Source: Clostridia bacterium (GTDB lineage: Bacteria > Bacillota > Clostridia > Acetivibrionales > DSM-27016). From it: 64,000 nucleotides of DNA. Below are positions 46,319 to 55,552 of the stretch, in pieces. Positions within the stretch are counted from its first letter, which is position 1; each line of letters opens with the position of its first letter. A model generated the notes under the pieces. That model was not told the origin of the DNA and searched no databases. It saw only the letters and a list, made by a program, of their open reading frames with translations. The stretch spans positions 29,755 to 93,754 of the forward strand of contig JAOAIJ010000012.1 of NCBI GenBank assembly GCA_026414765.1. The letters are read 5' to 3'. Position numbers and translations under genes: made by a program.

Positions 46319-47758
46319 ATGGAGAATAATAAGGGATTTTTTAAAAACCTTTTGCAAAGCAGGAGTCTCAGGTACGGATCAAATTCTTTAATACTTATTG
46401 CAATAGTAGTTGCCATTGCAGTATTTGTTAACGTACTTGTTGGAATGGCGGATTTAAAGCTTGACTTAACGCCAAATAAACTATTTTCAGTCAGTGATAC
46501 TACAAAAGACATACTTAAAGGTCTGAAAACAGAAGTAACCGTATTGGGTTTGTTTGATGATGAAAAGGTGACTGAGTATAAGGAAATAACTGAACTTTTG
46601 AAACAGTATGAAAAGTATGAAAATATTGATATTCAATATAAGGACCCGGATAAGAATCCCGGTCTAATAAGTGACCTTGATCCTGAAAATGTTAAGAAGA
46701 TTTCAAGAAATGATTTTGTAGTTAAGAGCGGCAAAAAGATGAAGGTTATATCAACCTATGACCTTTTTGAATACCAGATGAACCAGGACTACAGCCAGAG
46801 TAAGGTAGGAACAAAAGCTGAACAGGCATTTACCAGTGCAATCAAGTATGTTACTGCCGAAAAAACTCCTACTGTCTATTTCATGGAAGGCCATAATGAG
46901 GCGGATTTTAACAGTGAGTACAGCACAGCAAGGCAGTATATAGAGATGAACAACTTTGAAGTGAAGTCTTTGAACCTTATCACAAGTGAAAAGGTTCCTG
47001 AGGATGCAGAAATACTGATAGCACTATCACCGAAGAGCGACCTGGCAACTCCAGAGGCTGATAAAGTTAGGGAATACCTTAAAAATGGCGGAAAAGCAAT
47101 TTTTATGATAGATCCGGTGGAAAAAGCCGGGCAATTTACTCAGTTTGACAGCATATTGAGTGATTTTAATGTGGCATTGAACTATGACAAGGTAAAAGAA
47201 AATGACGCCGACAGACATATCAAAGGTGATGCAACTGCAATAGTTCCAGATGTTCAGTCAAATGCCATCACTTCTAATATCGGACCTGAAAACCTGGTTA
47301 TGCTTATGCCAAAAGCAAGAAGTATCAATGTATTAAAGAACCAGAAGGAATATATTACTACTACTTCACTTATTAAGTCAAGTAAGAAGGCAGAAGGAGA
47401 ACTTATTGACAAGTCGCAGGGCGAAAACCTTCAAGGACCTTTGGATTTAGCTGTTGCAGTAGAGAATAAAGGCAATGCCAAAACAAGTAAAATCATCGTA
47501 ATGGGTAACAGCTTATATATGAGTGATTCAGTATTCAGCCAGGGGATACAGGGGGGGATGCTATTCTTCCTGAATTCTATAAACTGGATGTCTGAAATCA
47601 AGGATGACACTATGATACAGCCAAAAACATACGATTCTCAGAAACTTGAGATGACTGCTGCACAGTCAAATATATCAGCTGTTGTGGTATTAGTTATATT
47701 CCCGTTGCTTATACTTGGACTTGGTACCTTCGTATGGCTTAGGAGGAGGCATCTGTAA
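46319..47758 (+). CDS. GldG-like ABC transporter auxiliary protein
   Basis: A 479-aa protein with an N-terminal helix (LILIAIVVAIAVFVNVLVGM), a large extracytoplasmic region and a C-terminal helix (AVVVLVIFPLLILGLGTFVWL). It matches the ABC-type uncharacterised transport system family (DKLDLTPNKLFSVSDTT-like opening, TEVTVLGLFDD, VYFMEGHNEADF). I place the start at ATG 46319 behind AGGGGTG; it begins 5 bp after the permease stop. Its stop overlaps the next start by 1 bp. It probably forms part of the membrane complex with the ATPase and permease. Confidence 0.87.
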   Translation: MENNKGFFKNLLQSRSLRYGSNSLILIAIVVAIAVFVNVLVGMADLKLDLTPNKLFSVSDTTKDILKGLKTEVTVLGLFDDEKVTEYKEITELLKQYEKYENIDIQYKDPDKNPGLISDLDPENVKKISRNDFVVKSGKKMKVISTYDLFEYQMNQDYSQSKVGTKAEQAFTSAIKYVTAEKTPTVYFMEGHNEADFNSEYSTARQYIEMNNFEVKSLNLITSEKVPEDAEILIALSPKSDLATPEADKVREYLKNGGKAIFMIDPVEKAGQFTQFDSILSDFNVALNYDKVKENDADRHIKGDATAIVPDVQSNAITSNIGPENLVMLMPKARSINVLKNQKEYITTTSLIKSSKKAEGELIDKSQGENLQGPLDLAVAVENKGNAKTSKIIVMGNSLYMSDSVFSQGIQGGMLFFLNSINWMSEIKDDTMIQPKTYDSQKLEMTAAQSNISAVVVLVIFPLLILGLGTFVWLRRRHL

Positions 47759-49167
47759 TGAAACTTTATAGGAATGCTATTATCCTTGTGGTAGTATTAG
47801 GGTTATTAATAGGTGCATATGTGATACTGAAAAATAAAGAGGGCAGCAGTGATACTGCACAAGCCGGTACTACAGAGACTAAGGAAATAGAAATCATTAA
47901 TATAGGCTCGGAAAAAGCTAAGGAGATTACGATCGAAGGTAAAGACGGTAAACTGGTGTTGGAAAAAAAGGATAAAGAATGGGTACTCGTACAAGCCGGA
48001 GATATAAAAACTGACAAAACTCTTTTAGAAGGCCTGGTTTCTGATGCTGCATCCTTGAAGGCTGATAAGGTAGTAGAGGAGAAGGCTGCAGACCTGAGCA
48101 AATATGGACTGAGCAGTCCCAGTGTAATTGTCAGTGTCAAGGCTGGTGATGGAACTGTAAAAGTCTTTGAACTGGGTAATCAGACTCCTCTCAAAGACGG
48201 CTATTATGTAAGACTGAAAGATAGTGACAAGGTTTATACTATAGGATCCTATACAGGGGACAAGTTCCTAAAACCCAAAAATTCTATCAGGGACAAGAAA
48301 TTATTTCAGGGTACTGTAGAAGATATAACGGCATTCAGCATGGAAAAGGCAGGTAAGGTTGTTTTTGCTTCCAAGAAAGCCGGAGATGAAAAAAGTCCCG
48401 AATGGAAACTTACAGCGCCTATAGAAGGCAACGCAGATGAAAACGGTCTGGGACCCATGATGGAAGCTACTATTAATGCTACTATTTCAGATTTTGTTGA
48501 AGATAATGCAGCAGACCTTGATAAGTATGGTCTGAAAAACCCAACCTACGCACTGGAGCTGGAAACAACCAAGGGTGGAAAAACAAAGGTTCTGTTAGGT
48601 AAATTGGATAATGAGACGGGCAGCTTCTATGCCAGACTTGATGGAAAAAACTCAGTGTTTTCTATACAGTCGTCATTGTTTAACTTCCTTGACAAGCCTC
48701 TTAAAGAGGTTGTTGAAATCTTTGTGTATATGACAAGCATATGGGATGTTAAGCAGATTGTTGTCGATATTGATGGGCAGACCACAGTATGCGATGTTCA
48801 GGCCAGCGCTGAAGGAAAGGAAAAGGATACCGACAAATTTACTGTGAATGGCAAGGATGCATCTATGAAGGATGAAAATGATGAACAGCCATTCAGGAAG
48901 TACTATCAGGCACTTATCGGTATAGAATTTGATGAATTGGAAACTGGCAAAGTTCCTTTGGGGAAACCCGAAATCACTATTACGTATCATCTGAAGAAGG
49001 AACCCGGTGTAATGAAAGTTGAGTTTATACCGAAGGATGATAAAAGTTACTATGTATTCAGAAACGGTAAGTACACAAACCTTGTTGTAGCTAAGAAGAC
49101 TTTTGATGAGCCTGAAGGAGTAAGGGATTCTTACAAAAAATTGATGGAAGCAATAAATAAAAAATAG
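47758..49167 (+). CDS. DUF4340 domain protein of the Gld-like operon
   Basis: A 469-aa protein with one N-terminal anchor (AIILVVVLGLLIGAYVIL) and repeated DUF4340 modules outside: LSKYGLSSPSVIVSVKAGDGTVKVFELG and LDKYGLKNPTYALELETTKGGKTKVLLG are clear copies, plus YVRLKDSDKVYTI/YARLDGKNSVFSI. It is the last gene of the operon (1-bp overlap with the GldG-like gene). The family always accompanies such ABC systems but has no known activity. AGGAGGAGG precedes ATG 47758. A strong terminator follows. Confidence 0.88.
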   Translation: MKLYRNAIILVVVLGLLIGAYVILKNKEGSSDTAQAGTTETKEIEIINIGSEKAKEITIEGKDGKLVLEKKDKEWVLVQAGDIKTDKTLLEGLVSDAASLKADKVVEEKAADLSKYGLSSPSVIVSVKAGDGTVKVFELGNQTPLKDGYYVRLKDSDKVYTIGSYTGDKFLKPKNSIRDKKLFQGTVEDITAFSMEKAGKVVFASKKAGDEKSPEWKLTAPIEGNADENGLGPMMEATINATISDFVEDNAADLDKYGLKNPTYALELETTKGGKTKVLLGKLDNETGSFYARLDGKNSVFSIQSSLFNFLDKPLKEVVEIFVYMTSIWDVKQIVVDIDGQTTVCDVQASAEGKEKDTDKFTVNGKDASMKDENDEQPFRKYYQALIGIEFDELETGKVPLGKPEITITYHLKKEPGVMKVEFIPKDDKSYYVFRNGKYTNLVVAKKTFDEPEGVRDSYKKLMEAINKK

Positions 49168-49179
49168 GATATACGCAAT

Positions 49180-49211
49180 AAATAACAGCTCCCAGGAGCT
49201 GTTATTTTTTA
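49180..49211 (+). terminator. Terminator of the Gld-like ABC operon
   Basis: AATAACAGCTCC / GGAGCTGTTATT, 12-bp perfect stem with a 2-nt gap, followed by TTTTTT. Confidence 0.92.
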
Positions 49212-49303
49212 TCTAGCGGTGCCGCCTTCAGTATTAATTAGTTATCAAAGCCCACATGCCTACATAGAATTATATTAGGAGTTCAGGCATAGGGGTAGAT
49301 TTT

Positions 49304-50377
49304 ATGAAGGGTGAAAACAGAAGTATACTAAAAGTTGCAAGTATATATGTAGCAACCATAATCGGAGCAGGTTTTGCTTCAGGGCAGGAGATAGTACAAT
49401 TTTTTTCCAGTTATTACGAGGGCGGGTTTTACGGGATTATGGTTGCAGGTATTCTTTTTGCCTTAATAGGCTATGTTGTGCTTGATAAGGTATATACGGA
49501 GCGGATAAGGAATTATGAAGAATTGTTATTTCCTTCTGTAGGATGGTTTTTGGGATGGGTAATAGAAATAGCTGTCTCATTATTTATGCTTTCAGTTTTT
49601 TGCATTATGATGGCAGGTGTATCAAGTGTGCTTGTAGAAAAACTAGGCATCCAGTTTAGGTCCGGGGTAATTCTGGCGTCAGTAATATGCGTGATAATTA
49701 TTCTTTCTGACATAAAAGGTATTGTTACGCTTAGCACGGTATTAACACCGGTATTGATTTTGGGGATATTGTTTGTAGGGCTTTTTATAATTCTTTATAA
49801 GGATAATCCGGTGTTTAATATACATAGTGCTTTTTCCAGTGTAACAAAGAACTGGTTTTTTTCCGCACTGATATATGTCGGGTACAACAGTATCATTTCC
49901 ATTGTTGTCATGTGTGGAATGCTCCCGCAGCTAAAGACCAGGAAAACCGGAAAGGCGGGAGGAATAGTTGGAGGGTTGTCTCTTTGCTTCATAGCCTTTT
50001 TAATCAATGCTGCTATTTATATATTTAACCCCGACTCCATATCGAAAGAATTGCCTGTACTAAGTATAACAGAAAAATACGGAAATGCGTTAAATGGCTT
50101 TTACTCGGCAATTTTGCTGCTTGCTATGTTCGTATCGGCGGTTACATCCGGCTATGGATTTATTGACAGGCTCAGCGGCAAAGTAAATATCAATAAGAAG
50201 TTTTTGGTAGTGGTAGTATGCATATTGGCAATACCACTCTCCGGCTTTGGTTTTTCAAATCTTATTTCAACAGTATACCCACTGTTTGGTTATATCGGGC
50301 TTTTTGTGGTGATAGTAATACTTGCACAGAATTTACGCCTTAGACCTATACATTTATTTAAAAAACGTAATAAATAA
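49304..50377 (+). CDS. YkvI-family membrane transporter-like protein
   Basis: A 357-aa membrane protein with about ten helices. The opening VASIYVATIIGAGFASGQEIVQFF is characteristic of the YkvI family, related to LeuT/APC-fold transporters; the broken first helix (GAGFASGQE) fits a substrate site. Further helices include SLFMLSVFCIMMAGVSSVLV and SAILLLAMFVSAVTSGYGF. No substrate is known. GGAGTTCAGG lies somewhat far upstream, but ATG 49304 is the natural start. The next three genes lie closely behind on the same strand. Confidence 0.82.
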   Translation: MKGENRSILKVASIYVATIIGAGFASGQEIVQFFSSYYEGGFYGIMVAGILFALIGYVVLDKVYTERIRNYEELLFPSVGWFLGWVIEIAVSLFMLSVFCIMMAGVSSVLVEKLGIQFRSGVILASVICVIIILSDIKGIVTLSTVLTPVLILGILFVGLFIILYKDNPVFNIHSAFSSVTKNWFFSALIYVGYNSIISIVVMCGMLPQLKTRKTGKAGGIVGGLSLCFIAFLINAAIYIFNPDSISKELPVLSITEKYGNALNGFYSAILLLAMFVSAVTSGYGFIDRLSGKVNINKKFLVVVVCILAIPLSGFGFSNLISTVYPLFGYIGLFVVIVILAQNLRLRPIHLFKKRNK

Positions 50378-50447
50378 ATAGTGTTATGTTTAAATTCATA
50401 TGTTAAAATATTTAAGTACAAACCAATGATAAACCGGGGTGAAAATA

Positions 50448-51641
50448 GTGGAGTTTCCAGAAAAAGAACCCAGTACAGGACAAGCAGGAAGCAAGATTGG
50501 TGCTGTAAGTTTTTTTCTGCTTTTGCTGGTAGTTGTTACAATAGCTTTTGCGGTCTACTTAAAGAGTAAGAATGAGAATATAGGTGATTTGAGCATAAAA
50601 GAGCTTATCAGCACTGTTTTTTCGGACAAAGGTGGGAAGAGTGCCGTAGAAAAGCTGATTGGACAGATCGAGTATGACTATAAGGAGCATCCTGTATATA
50701 GTATTTATAAGGATTCCATAATAAAATGCACTAAAGATAATGTCATGTGCCTGAACAAAAAAGGTGAAGTGCTATGGTCAAAATCAATACAGATCAGTAA
50801 CCCCTTAATAAAAGTAGGAGACTCATACCTTCTGATAGCAGACCTGAACGGGCGTTATTTTTATGTCATAAACGGTAAGGAAATCAAGTGGGAGCAGAAA
50901 GTTGACAGTAATATAATTAATGCCGATATTAATGAAAAAGGGTACGTTGCTATAGTTAAGGAGTATAGGGGCTATAAGGGTGCTGTTGAAGTTTATGACC
51001 CTCATGGAAACTGGATTTTTACATCAACAAAAGGGGAAAACCATATACTCTCGGCTAAGGTATTACCCTCGTGTGATGGTGTAGCAGTAAATACTTTAGA
51101 TACATCAGGTGTCAGTGCAGATACCCAGTTTGAGTTTATAAGCATGGCAGGCAAAGTTACCGGAAAACTCAAAGAGATTAATGCAATTTTTCCATTCATA
51201 TGGCCAATGAATAATAATTCTATAGTGGCTGTAGGAGATTCTGCGGCAGTATGTATTGATGAAGAAAAGAAAATCAAGTGGAGGCTGCAATTTGACAAAG
51301 TATACAGTTCAAACTCATCACTGGGCAAGCTTATAGTAATAGCTGCAAAGGGGAATGGTTCCAGTGGCATGTTCAGTGGAGAAAAAACAGAGGTTAAGAT
51401 AATTAACACAGCAGGGGAGAGTGCAAAAGAATTTTCTGTTGATGGAGATGTTTACGGTATTGAAACTTATGGAAGCACAATAGCGGTAAATTCAGGGAGA
51501 GAAATATACTTTGCAAATACAAAAGGGAAATTGATTGGGAAATATAGCTCAAAAATAGATATATTAGAGGTTCAGTTCTTCAATAAAGATGAGGTTGCTG
51601 TGATATCCAAAAATAATATCGTTGTAACAAGGATAAATTAA
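50448..51641 (+). CDS. DUF5711-like membrane-anchored beta-propeller protein
   Basis: A 397-aa protein with one N-terminal helix (VSFFLLLLVVVTIAFAVYL) and an outside domain of repeated WSKSIQISNPLIKVGDSYLL, VYDPHGNWIFTS and IKWRLQFDKVYSS-type blades, resembling PQQ-like propellers and the clostridial DUF5711 family. GTG 50448 fits the CGGGGTG ribosome site; GTG 50439 lies inside it. It is followed 17 bp later by the cvpA-family gene, a common pairing in clostridia. Function unknown; an envelope sensing or assembly role is possible. Confidence 0.7.
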   Translation: MEFPEKEPSTGQAGSKIGAVSFFLLLLVVVTIAFAVYLKSKNENIGDLSIKELISTVFSDKGGKSAVEKLIGQIEYDYKEHPVYSIYKDSIIKCTKDNVMCLNKKGEVLWSKSIQISNPLIKVGDSYLLIADLNGRYFYVINGKEIKWEQKVDSNIINADINEKGYVAIVKEYRGYKGAVEVYDPHGNWIFTSTKGENHILSAKVLPSCDGVAVNTLDTSGVSADTQFEFISMAGKVTGKLKEINAIFPFIWPMNNNSIVAVGDSAAVCIDEEKKIKWRLQFDKVYSSNSSLGKLIVIAAKGNGSSGMFSGEKTEVKIINTAGESAKEFSVDGDVYGIETYGSTIAVNSGREIYFANTKGKLIGKYSSKIDILEVQFFNKDEVAVISKNNIVVTRIN

Positions 51642-51658
51642 AATTCAGGGGGGCACTT

Positions 51659-52360
51659 ATGAATTGGAGTGATTGGGTAGTACTAGCCTTGATAGCGGGC
51701 TTTGGGATTGTCGGATTGGCTAAGGGATTTATTATGTCTGTTTTCAGACTGGCCTCGTTCTTTGTTTCAGCCATCGTAGCTATTAAATTTTATCCTTTCG
51801 TGTCTAAAATTCTTATGAATACAGCGCTTCATGACAGTATCTGGAATAAAATATATAAAAGCCTTTTGCTTCAGCAGCAAAGCCAGGTACCAAAAGTAAA
51901 TGGTGAAGTTAAGAAAGCTGCCGCTGATACAATAATAGAGAATTTTCATCTTCCCGGTTTCCTTAAAGAAAACCTTATAGAAAAGATGCCGGATCCTTCT
52001 AAACTTGTAGATTTGGACTTTATAGCCAGAAAAGTCAGTGACAGCCTTACCGGTATGGTTATTGATATTGTAAGCTTGATCCTTCTGTATGTATTGATCA
52101 GAATTGGATTGATATTCTTGAGGTTTATCTTGCAGGGAATTGCGAAACTTCCTATTTTCAAGCAGGTTGATAAACTTGGAGGTTTTGCATTAGGTGCTGT
52201 AGAGGGTTTACTTACTATTTACATAGTATGTGCTGTGGTTATGTTGTTTCAGACATCCCCCAAATTTCAGGCAATTTATCAGGCTATAGACAGCTCAGTC
52301 ATTGCAAAGTACTTTTATGAGCATAATATTATTGTTAATTTTATGTTCCCGAATAAATAA
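51659..52360 (+). CDS. CvpA family membrane protein
   Basis: A 233-aa protein with four membrane helices. CvpA hallmarks: NWSDWVVLALIAGFGIVGLAKGFI at the start and VDKLGGFALGAVEGLLTIYIVCAVVM near the end. A roughly 80-residue loop separates helices 2 and 3. Family members are linked to colicin V production, purine supply or envelope stress, with no fixed function in Firmicutes. GGGGGCACTT precedes ATG 51659. Confidence 0.87.
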   Translation: MNWSDWVVLALIAGFGIVGLAKGFIMSVFRLASFFVSAIVAIKFYPFVSKILMNTALHDSIWNKIYKSLLLQQQSQVPKVNGEVKKAAADTIIENFHLPGFLKENLIEKMPDPSKLVDLDFIARKVSDSLTGMVIDIVSLILLYVLIRIGLIFLRFILQGIAKLPIFKQVDKLGGFALGAVEGLLTIYIVCAVVMLFQTSPKFQAIYQAIDSSVIAKYFYEHNIIVNFMFPNK

Positions 52361-52401
52361 AATTAAGTATTTTTTCGAAATAAATTAAAAGGAGATGTTG
52401 A

Positions 52402-52689
52402 ATGGTTACTCATATTGTTTTTTTTAAGCTAAAAGATAGGAGCTCGGAAAATGTAGAAAAAACCAGACAGGTGCTTGCGGGACTCGACGGGAAGGTACCA
52501 CAGCTCCGACATATAGAAGTGGGAGTGGATGTGTTGCACTCCGAGAGGTCTTATGATCTGGCATTGGTCACTAAATTTGATTCTCTAGACGATTTGCAGG
52601 CATACCAGGTGCATCCTGAGCACGTAAAGGTGGCGGAATACATAGCTTCGGTACGGGATATTGTTGCTTCAGTGGATTTCGAAAGTTAG
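52402..52689 (+). CDS. Dabb (stress-responsive A/B barrel) domain protein
   Basis: A 95-aa dimeric ferredoxin-like barrel protein: THIVFFKLKDRS at the start, GVDVLHSERSYDLALVTKFDSLDDLQAYQVHPEHV in the middle and SVRDIVASVDFES at the end are typical Dabb features. The family is small and of mixed function. AAGGAGATGTTGA precedes ATG 52402. The Met T-box leader begins about 55 bp after the stop. Confidence 0.87.
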   Translation: MVTHIVFFKLKDRSSENVEKTRQVLAGLDGKVPQLRHIEVGVDVLHSERSYDLALVTKFDSLDDLQAYQVHPEHVKVAEYIASVRDIVASVDFES

Positions 52690-52745
52690 AACTTATTATT
52701 GACTTCAGCATAGGATAGCAATATAATTTCTATAATAAAATAAGC

Positions 52746-53013
52746 TATGAAGAGAAAGAGTAGATGGATGATTTCTTTTACAGAGAGCCCCGGCAGCTGA
52801 AAAAGGGTAAAGAATAGTTTGTCGAACATGGTCTCCGAGCTGCACACCGAACAGTATTCTGCTAGGCTGTGCCGGATGTCCGCACCCGTTATAGTGCTAG
52901 AGAATGATTTGTTCTTGAAGAGGTCAGTGCTGCGAAGTGCTGATAAATTGGGGTGGTACCACGTGAATATGCTCTCGTCCCCTGGAATTTTCCAGGAGGT
53001 GAGAGTTTTTTTA
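52746..53013 (+). ncRNA. T-box leader (methionine) with terminator
   Basis: Upstream of metG. It starts with a GAAGAG/AGTAG-type Stem I segment (52748-52763); ATG at 52828-52830 in GAACATGG is the likely specifier codon; the T-box itself is GGGGTGGTACCACG (52950-52963). The terminator CTCTC..CCTGGA / TCCAGG..GAGAG (52972-53004) ends in seven T residues. Uncharged tRNA-Met should pair with specifier and T-box and relieve termination, raising MetRS when methionine is short. TTTGTCGAAC at 52818 resembles a Spo0A box but lies within Stem I. Confidence 0.93.
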
Positions 53014-53167
53014 TTGTTGTAAAATGAAGTTTGTTTTTAGTTGAATGGATACTATGGCGGAAAAACAGGTTGGTTTAGACCGGCTACATATAGTCCGCTC
53101 CAGAGAATTTGGTGTTTTAGCAGCTACGGTTTTCAACCCGTGGCAAGAAAAAGGGAGGATGATTATT

Positions 53168-54799
53168 ATGAGAAACATTTTTATCGGAGGGGCCTGGCCT
53201 TATGCCAACGGCTCACTACATTTGGGACAAATTGCGGCTCTGCTGCCGGGAGACATATTAGCAAGATATTTCAGACTCAAAGGTGATGATGTACTGTTTG
53301 TTTCAGGGAGCGATTGCCACGGTACTCCAATATCCATACGTGCAGTGCAGGAGGGTGTACTTCCCGGTGAAATAACAGAGAGGTATCATAAAGAATTCGA
53401 ATACTGCTTTGATAAGCTGGGATTTACCTATGATAAATATGGAAGAACCGATCAACCTTTTCACCATCAAGTGGTAAAGGATATCTTTTCTGCATTGCTG
53501 GAAAAAGGATTCATCTATAAAAGAATAATTGAGCAATTCTATTGCGAAAAATGCAGGCAGTTTTTACCCGACAGGTACGTAGAGGGGACTTGTCCGCGAT
53601 GCAGTAAGCCTGCAAAGGGAGATCAATGTGATTTCTGTTCAACAATTCTTGAACCCGGTGATTTACTCGACAAGAGGTGCAAACTATGTGGCGGGGAGCC
53701 TGTTACAAAGCCTACAGAACACTTCTTCCTTGCTTTGTCAGAGTTTCAGAAGCGCTTGGAGAGTTATGTGGATAATGCTTCCGGATGGAGGGAGAATGCA
53801 ATAGGACTCTCTAAAAGATATCTGAGCGAAGGACTTCAGGATAGAGCAGCTACAAGGGATTTACCATGGGGAATTGATGTACCTTTGGAAGGCTATGAAG
53901 GGAAGAAAATATATGTATGGATAGAGGCTGTGAGTGGATATTTGTCTGTCAGTAAGCAATGGGCCAGAGAAAAGAATATGGATTGGGAAAGATTCTGGAA
54001 CGAAAATACTGTTGCATACTATACTCACGGGAAGGATAATATTCCATTTCATACTCTGATACTACCGGCGTTGCTTCTTGGTGTAGGTGGCCTGCATTTG
54101 CCGGATAAGATAATATCCAGCGAGTACCTCACAATAGAAGGGAAAAAGCTTTCGACAAGCAGAAATTGGGCTATATGGGTACCTTACATTATTGAAAAAT
54201 ACAACGCTGACTCACTAAGATATTATCTTACCATCAATGGGCCGGAAAAAAGGGATGCTGATTTTTCATGGAGAGAGTTTGTGAACAGAAATAATGCAGA
54301 ACTTCTAGGCGCATTCGGAAATTTAGTAAATAGGACACTTGTGTTTATCCATAAATCTTTCGGAGGTAAACTGCCTGCAGCAAAGTCTGATCCGCTAATA
54401 ACAGACCAGCTTGACAGGCTCTATCTGGAAGTAGGTAAAAAGATTGAAGATGGTGAATTCAAGCATGCCCTTGAGCAGATTTTTACATTTATCAGAAGTG
54501 CAAATAAATATTTTGATGAGAGACAGCCCTGGGTGCAGGTGAAGGAAAACATCACGCACTGTGAAGAAACACTTTATAACTGCGTACAGATTATAGCAAA
54601 CCTTTCAAATCTTCTGTCGCCCTTTATTCCATTTGCCTGCGATAAGATACGAGTATTTCTGGGAATCGGAAAAGCTTGGTGGGAATATGTTGAAATACCG
54701 GCGCAGCAGGAAATTAGACAGCCGGAAATACTTTTTGAAAGAATTGATAAAAAAAATATTGAGGAAGAGAGCGCGAAGCTTGGCATGAAAGGAACATGA
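53168..54799 (+). CDS. metG: Methionyl-tRNA synthetase
   Basis: A 543-aa class I synthetase charging tRNA-Met. [14 protein letters not shown] (HIGH-like), two zinc knuckles (CEKCRQF, CPRC, CDFC, CKLC; about residues 120-180) and KLSTSRNW (KMSKS-like) are clear. It lacks the C-terminal tRNA-binding (EMAP/Csaa) domain of the B. subtilis-type enzyme, and the sequence is of the four-Cys, archaeal/MetG-type form. I chose ATG 53168, which has GGGAGG 9 nt upstream and matches the usual N-terminus; a longer frame from 53045 has no site. It is under a Met T-box. Confidence 0.93.
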   Translation: MRNIFIGGAWPYANGSLHLGQIAALLPGDILARYFRLKGDDVLFVSGSDCHGTPISIRAVQEGVLPGEITERYHKEFEYCFDKLGFTYDKYGRTDQPFHHQVVKDIFSALLEKGFIYKRIIEQFYCEKCRQFLPDRYVEGTCPRCSKPAKGDQCDFCSTILEPGDLLDKRCKLCGGEPVTKPTEHFFLALSEFQKRLESYVDNASGWRENAIGLSKRYLSEGLQDRAATRDLPWGIDVPLEGYEGKKIYVWIEAVSGYLSVSKQWAREKNMDWERFWNENTVAYYTHGKDNIPFHTLILPALLLGVGGLHLPDKIISSEYLTIEGKKLSTSRNWAIWVPYIIEKYNADSLRYYLTINGPEKRDADFSWREFVNRNNAELLGAFGNLVNRTLVFIHKSFGGKLPAAKSDPLITDQLDRLYLEVGKKIEDGEFKHALEQIFTFIRSANKYFDERQPWVQVKENITHCEETLYNCVQIIANLSNLLSPFIPFACDKIRVFLGIGKAWWEYVEIPAQQEIRQPEILFERIDKKNIEEESAKLGMKGT

Positions 54800-54841
54800 G
54801 AATCTTTGGTAAGCAAAACAGAACAAATGTTCGCAATTTTG

Positions 54842-54870
54842 TTGTAGAGTCCCACATAATAGGTTATAAT
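54842..54870 (+). promoter_or_regulatory. Sigma-A-type promoter upstream of structured RNA
   Basis: TTGTAG (54842-54847), 17-bp spacer, TATAAT (54865-54870). It directs transcription into the region 54877-55272. Confidence 0.6.
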
Positions 54871-54876
54871 AAATAG

Positions 54877-55060
54877 GTAATATAAAACCACCGTGCCCAA
54901 TAAGAAAGTATTTGCCTTAGCAAGAGTGCGGATGGTATTAGGGTAAACAACGGCATATTTCGAATTTTCAGTTGTTTATCCGAAAATCGGGTTAAAGAGG
55001 GGTTGTTTGCTATTTTACGGCTCCTTCCTTGGATTCCCGTACATAGGGACGGTGACGTTA
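54877..55060 (+). ncRNA. Structured RNA candidate
   Basis: A roughly 180-nt gene-free stretch right after the promoter. CCACCGTGCCC (54888-54898) can pair with GGGACGGTG (55046-55054) to close a long hairpin, and GGGTAAACAAC (54941-54951) with GTTGTTTATCC (54971-54981) as an apical stem. The overall shape, a long closed hairpin with a large inner bubble, is compatible with a 6S-like RNA, but I could not confirm the conserved bases. Alternatively it is the leader of the small gene at 55102 or of the ilv genes. The 3' arm of the closing stem also pairs with 55306-55318. Confidence 0.35.
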
Positions 55061-55318
55061 TAGTTGCTGGAGGTAATCTATAAAGGAGGGAGGTGGATGA
55101 TATGAGTGATGAATTTTATACAAATATCGGCTATGCTTTTGTTTTATGTATAAAATACATAATCATACCATTAGGGGTTGCTGTACTTGCGAGGATTATC
55201 GCAGATACGCTGCTTCAGCCACAGCCTAAAGTACAAAGAAAAAAACGGTCTATTAAAAAACCGTTTCAATAAAAATACCTTGTCTTAAAACCTGACGGCA
55301 ACAAGCGTCACCGTCCCT
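55045..55318. repeat. Long inverted repeat flanking a small membrane-protein gene
   Basis: AGGGACGGTGACG (55045-55057) is perfectly complementary to CGTCACCGTCCCT (55306-55318), with GTTGC/GCAAC pairing just inside (55063-55067 and 55298-55302). The enclosed DNA is about 250 bp and contains the 56-codon gene. AGGGAC ends also occur in the hairpin at 63107-63155. Confidence 0.6.
55102..55272 (+). CDS. Small single-span membrane protein (56 aa)
   Basis: A 56-aa protein: a short acidic start (MSDEFYTNIG), one strong membrane helix (YAFVLCIKYIIIPLGVAVLA), then a Lys/Arg-rich tail (KVQRKKRSIKKPFQ). AAGGAGGGAGGTGG upstream is one of the strongest ribosome sites in the window, which argues for real translation. 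Size and shape resemble small hydrophobic toxins of type I systems or holin-like peptides, but no family is recognised. It lies inside a long inverted repeat between metG and ilvD. A hairpin AAACGGT/ACCGTTT overlaps its last codons. Confidence 0.6.
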   Translation: MSDEFYTNIGYAFVLCIKYIIIPLGVAVLARIIADTLLQPQPKVQRKKRSIKKPFQ

Positions 55319-55479
55319 GCTTATATTATAGCACATATGGAAAACATGTAAACTGAAAATTTTATTAGTTTAATAATTAACGAAAATTATATTGGTACAT
55401 TGTGATTTTAATGTTTTTTACTTTTTTCCTAAAAAACTGGACATTTACATTAGAAAAGTAGTAAAATTAATAAAAATGA

Positions 55480-55510
55480 ATAGCCGGGATATCCCGGCTA
55501 TAATTTTAAT
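55480..55510 (+). terminator. Perfect palindromic hairpin upstream of ilvD
   Basis: ATAGCCGGGAT / ATCCCGGCTAT, 11-bp perfect palindrome followed by AATTTTAAT. It lies about 50 bp before the ilvD start and could end the upstream small transcript or attenuate ilvD. Confidence 0.55.
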
Positions 55511-55552
55511 GGGATAATAATTATTTTATATATAGAAAGCGAGGCCTTGAAT

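Noticed and set aside
54800..55552. T-box or branched-chain amino acid leader for ilvD
   Set aside because: No GGGTGG-type T-box and no run of Leu/Ile/Val codons in a leader peptide.
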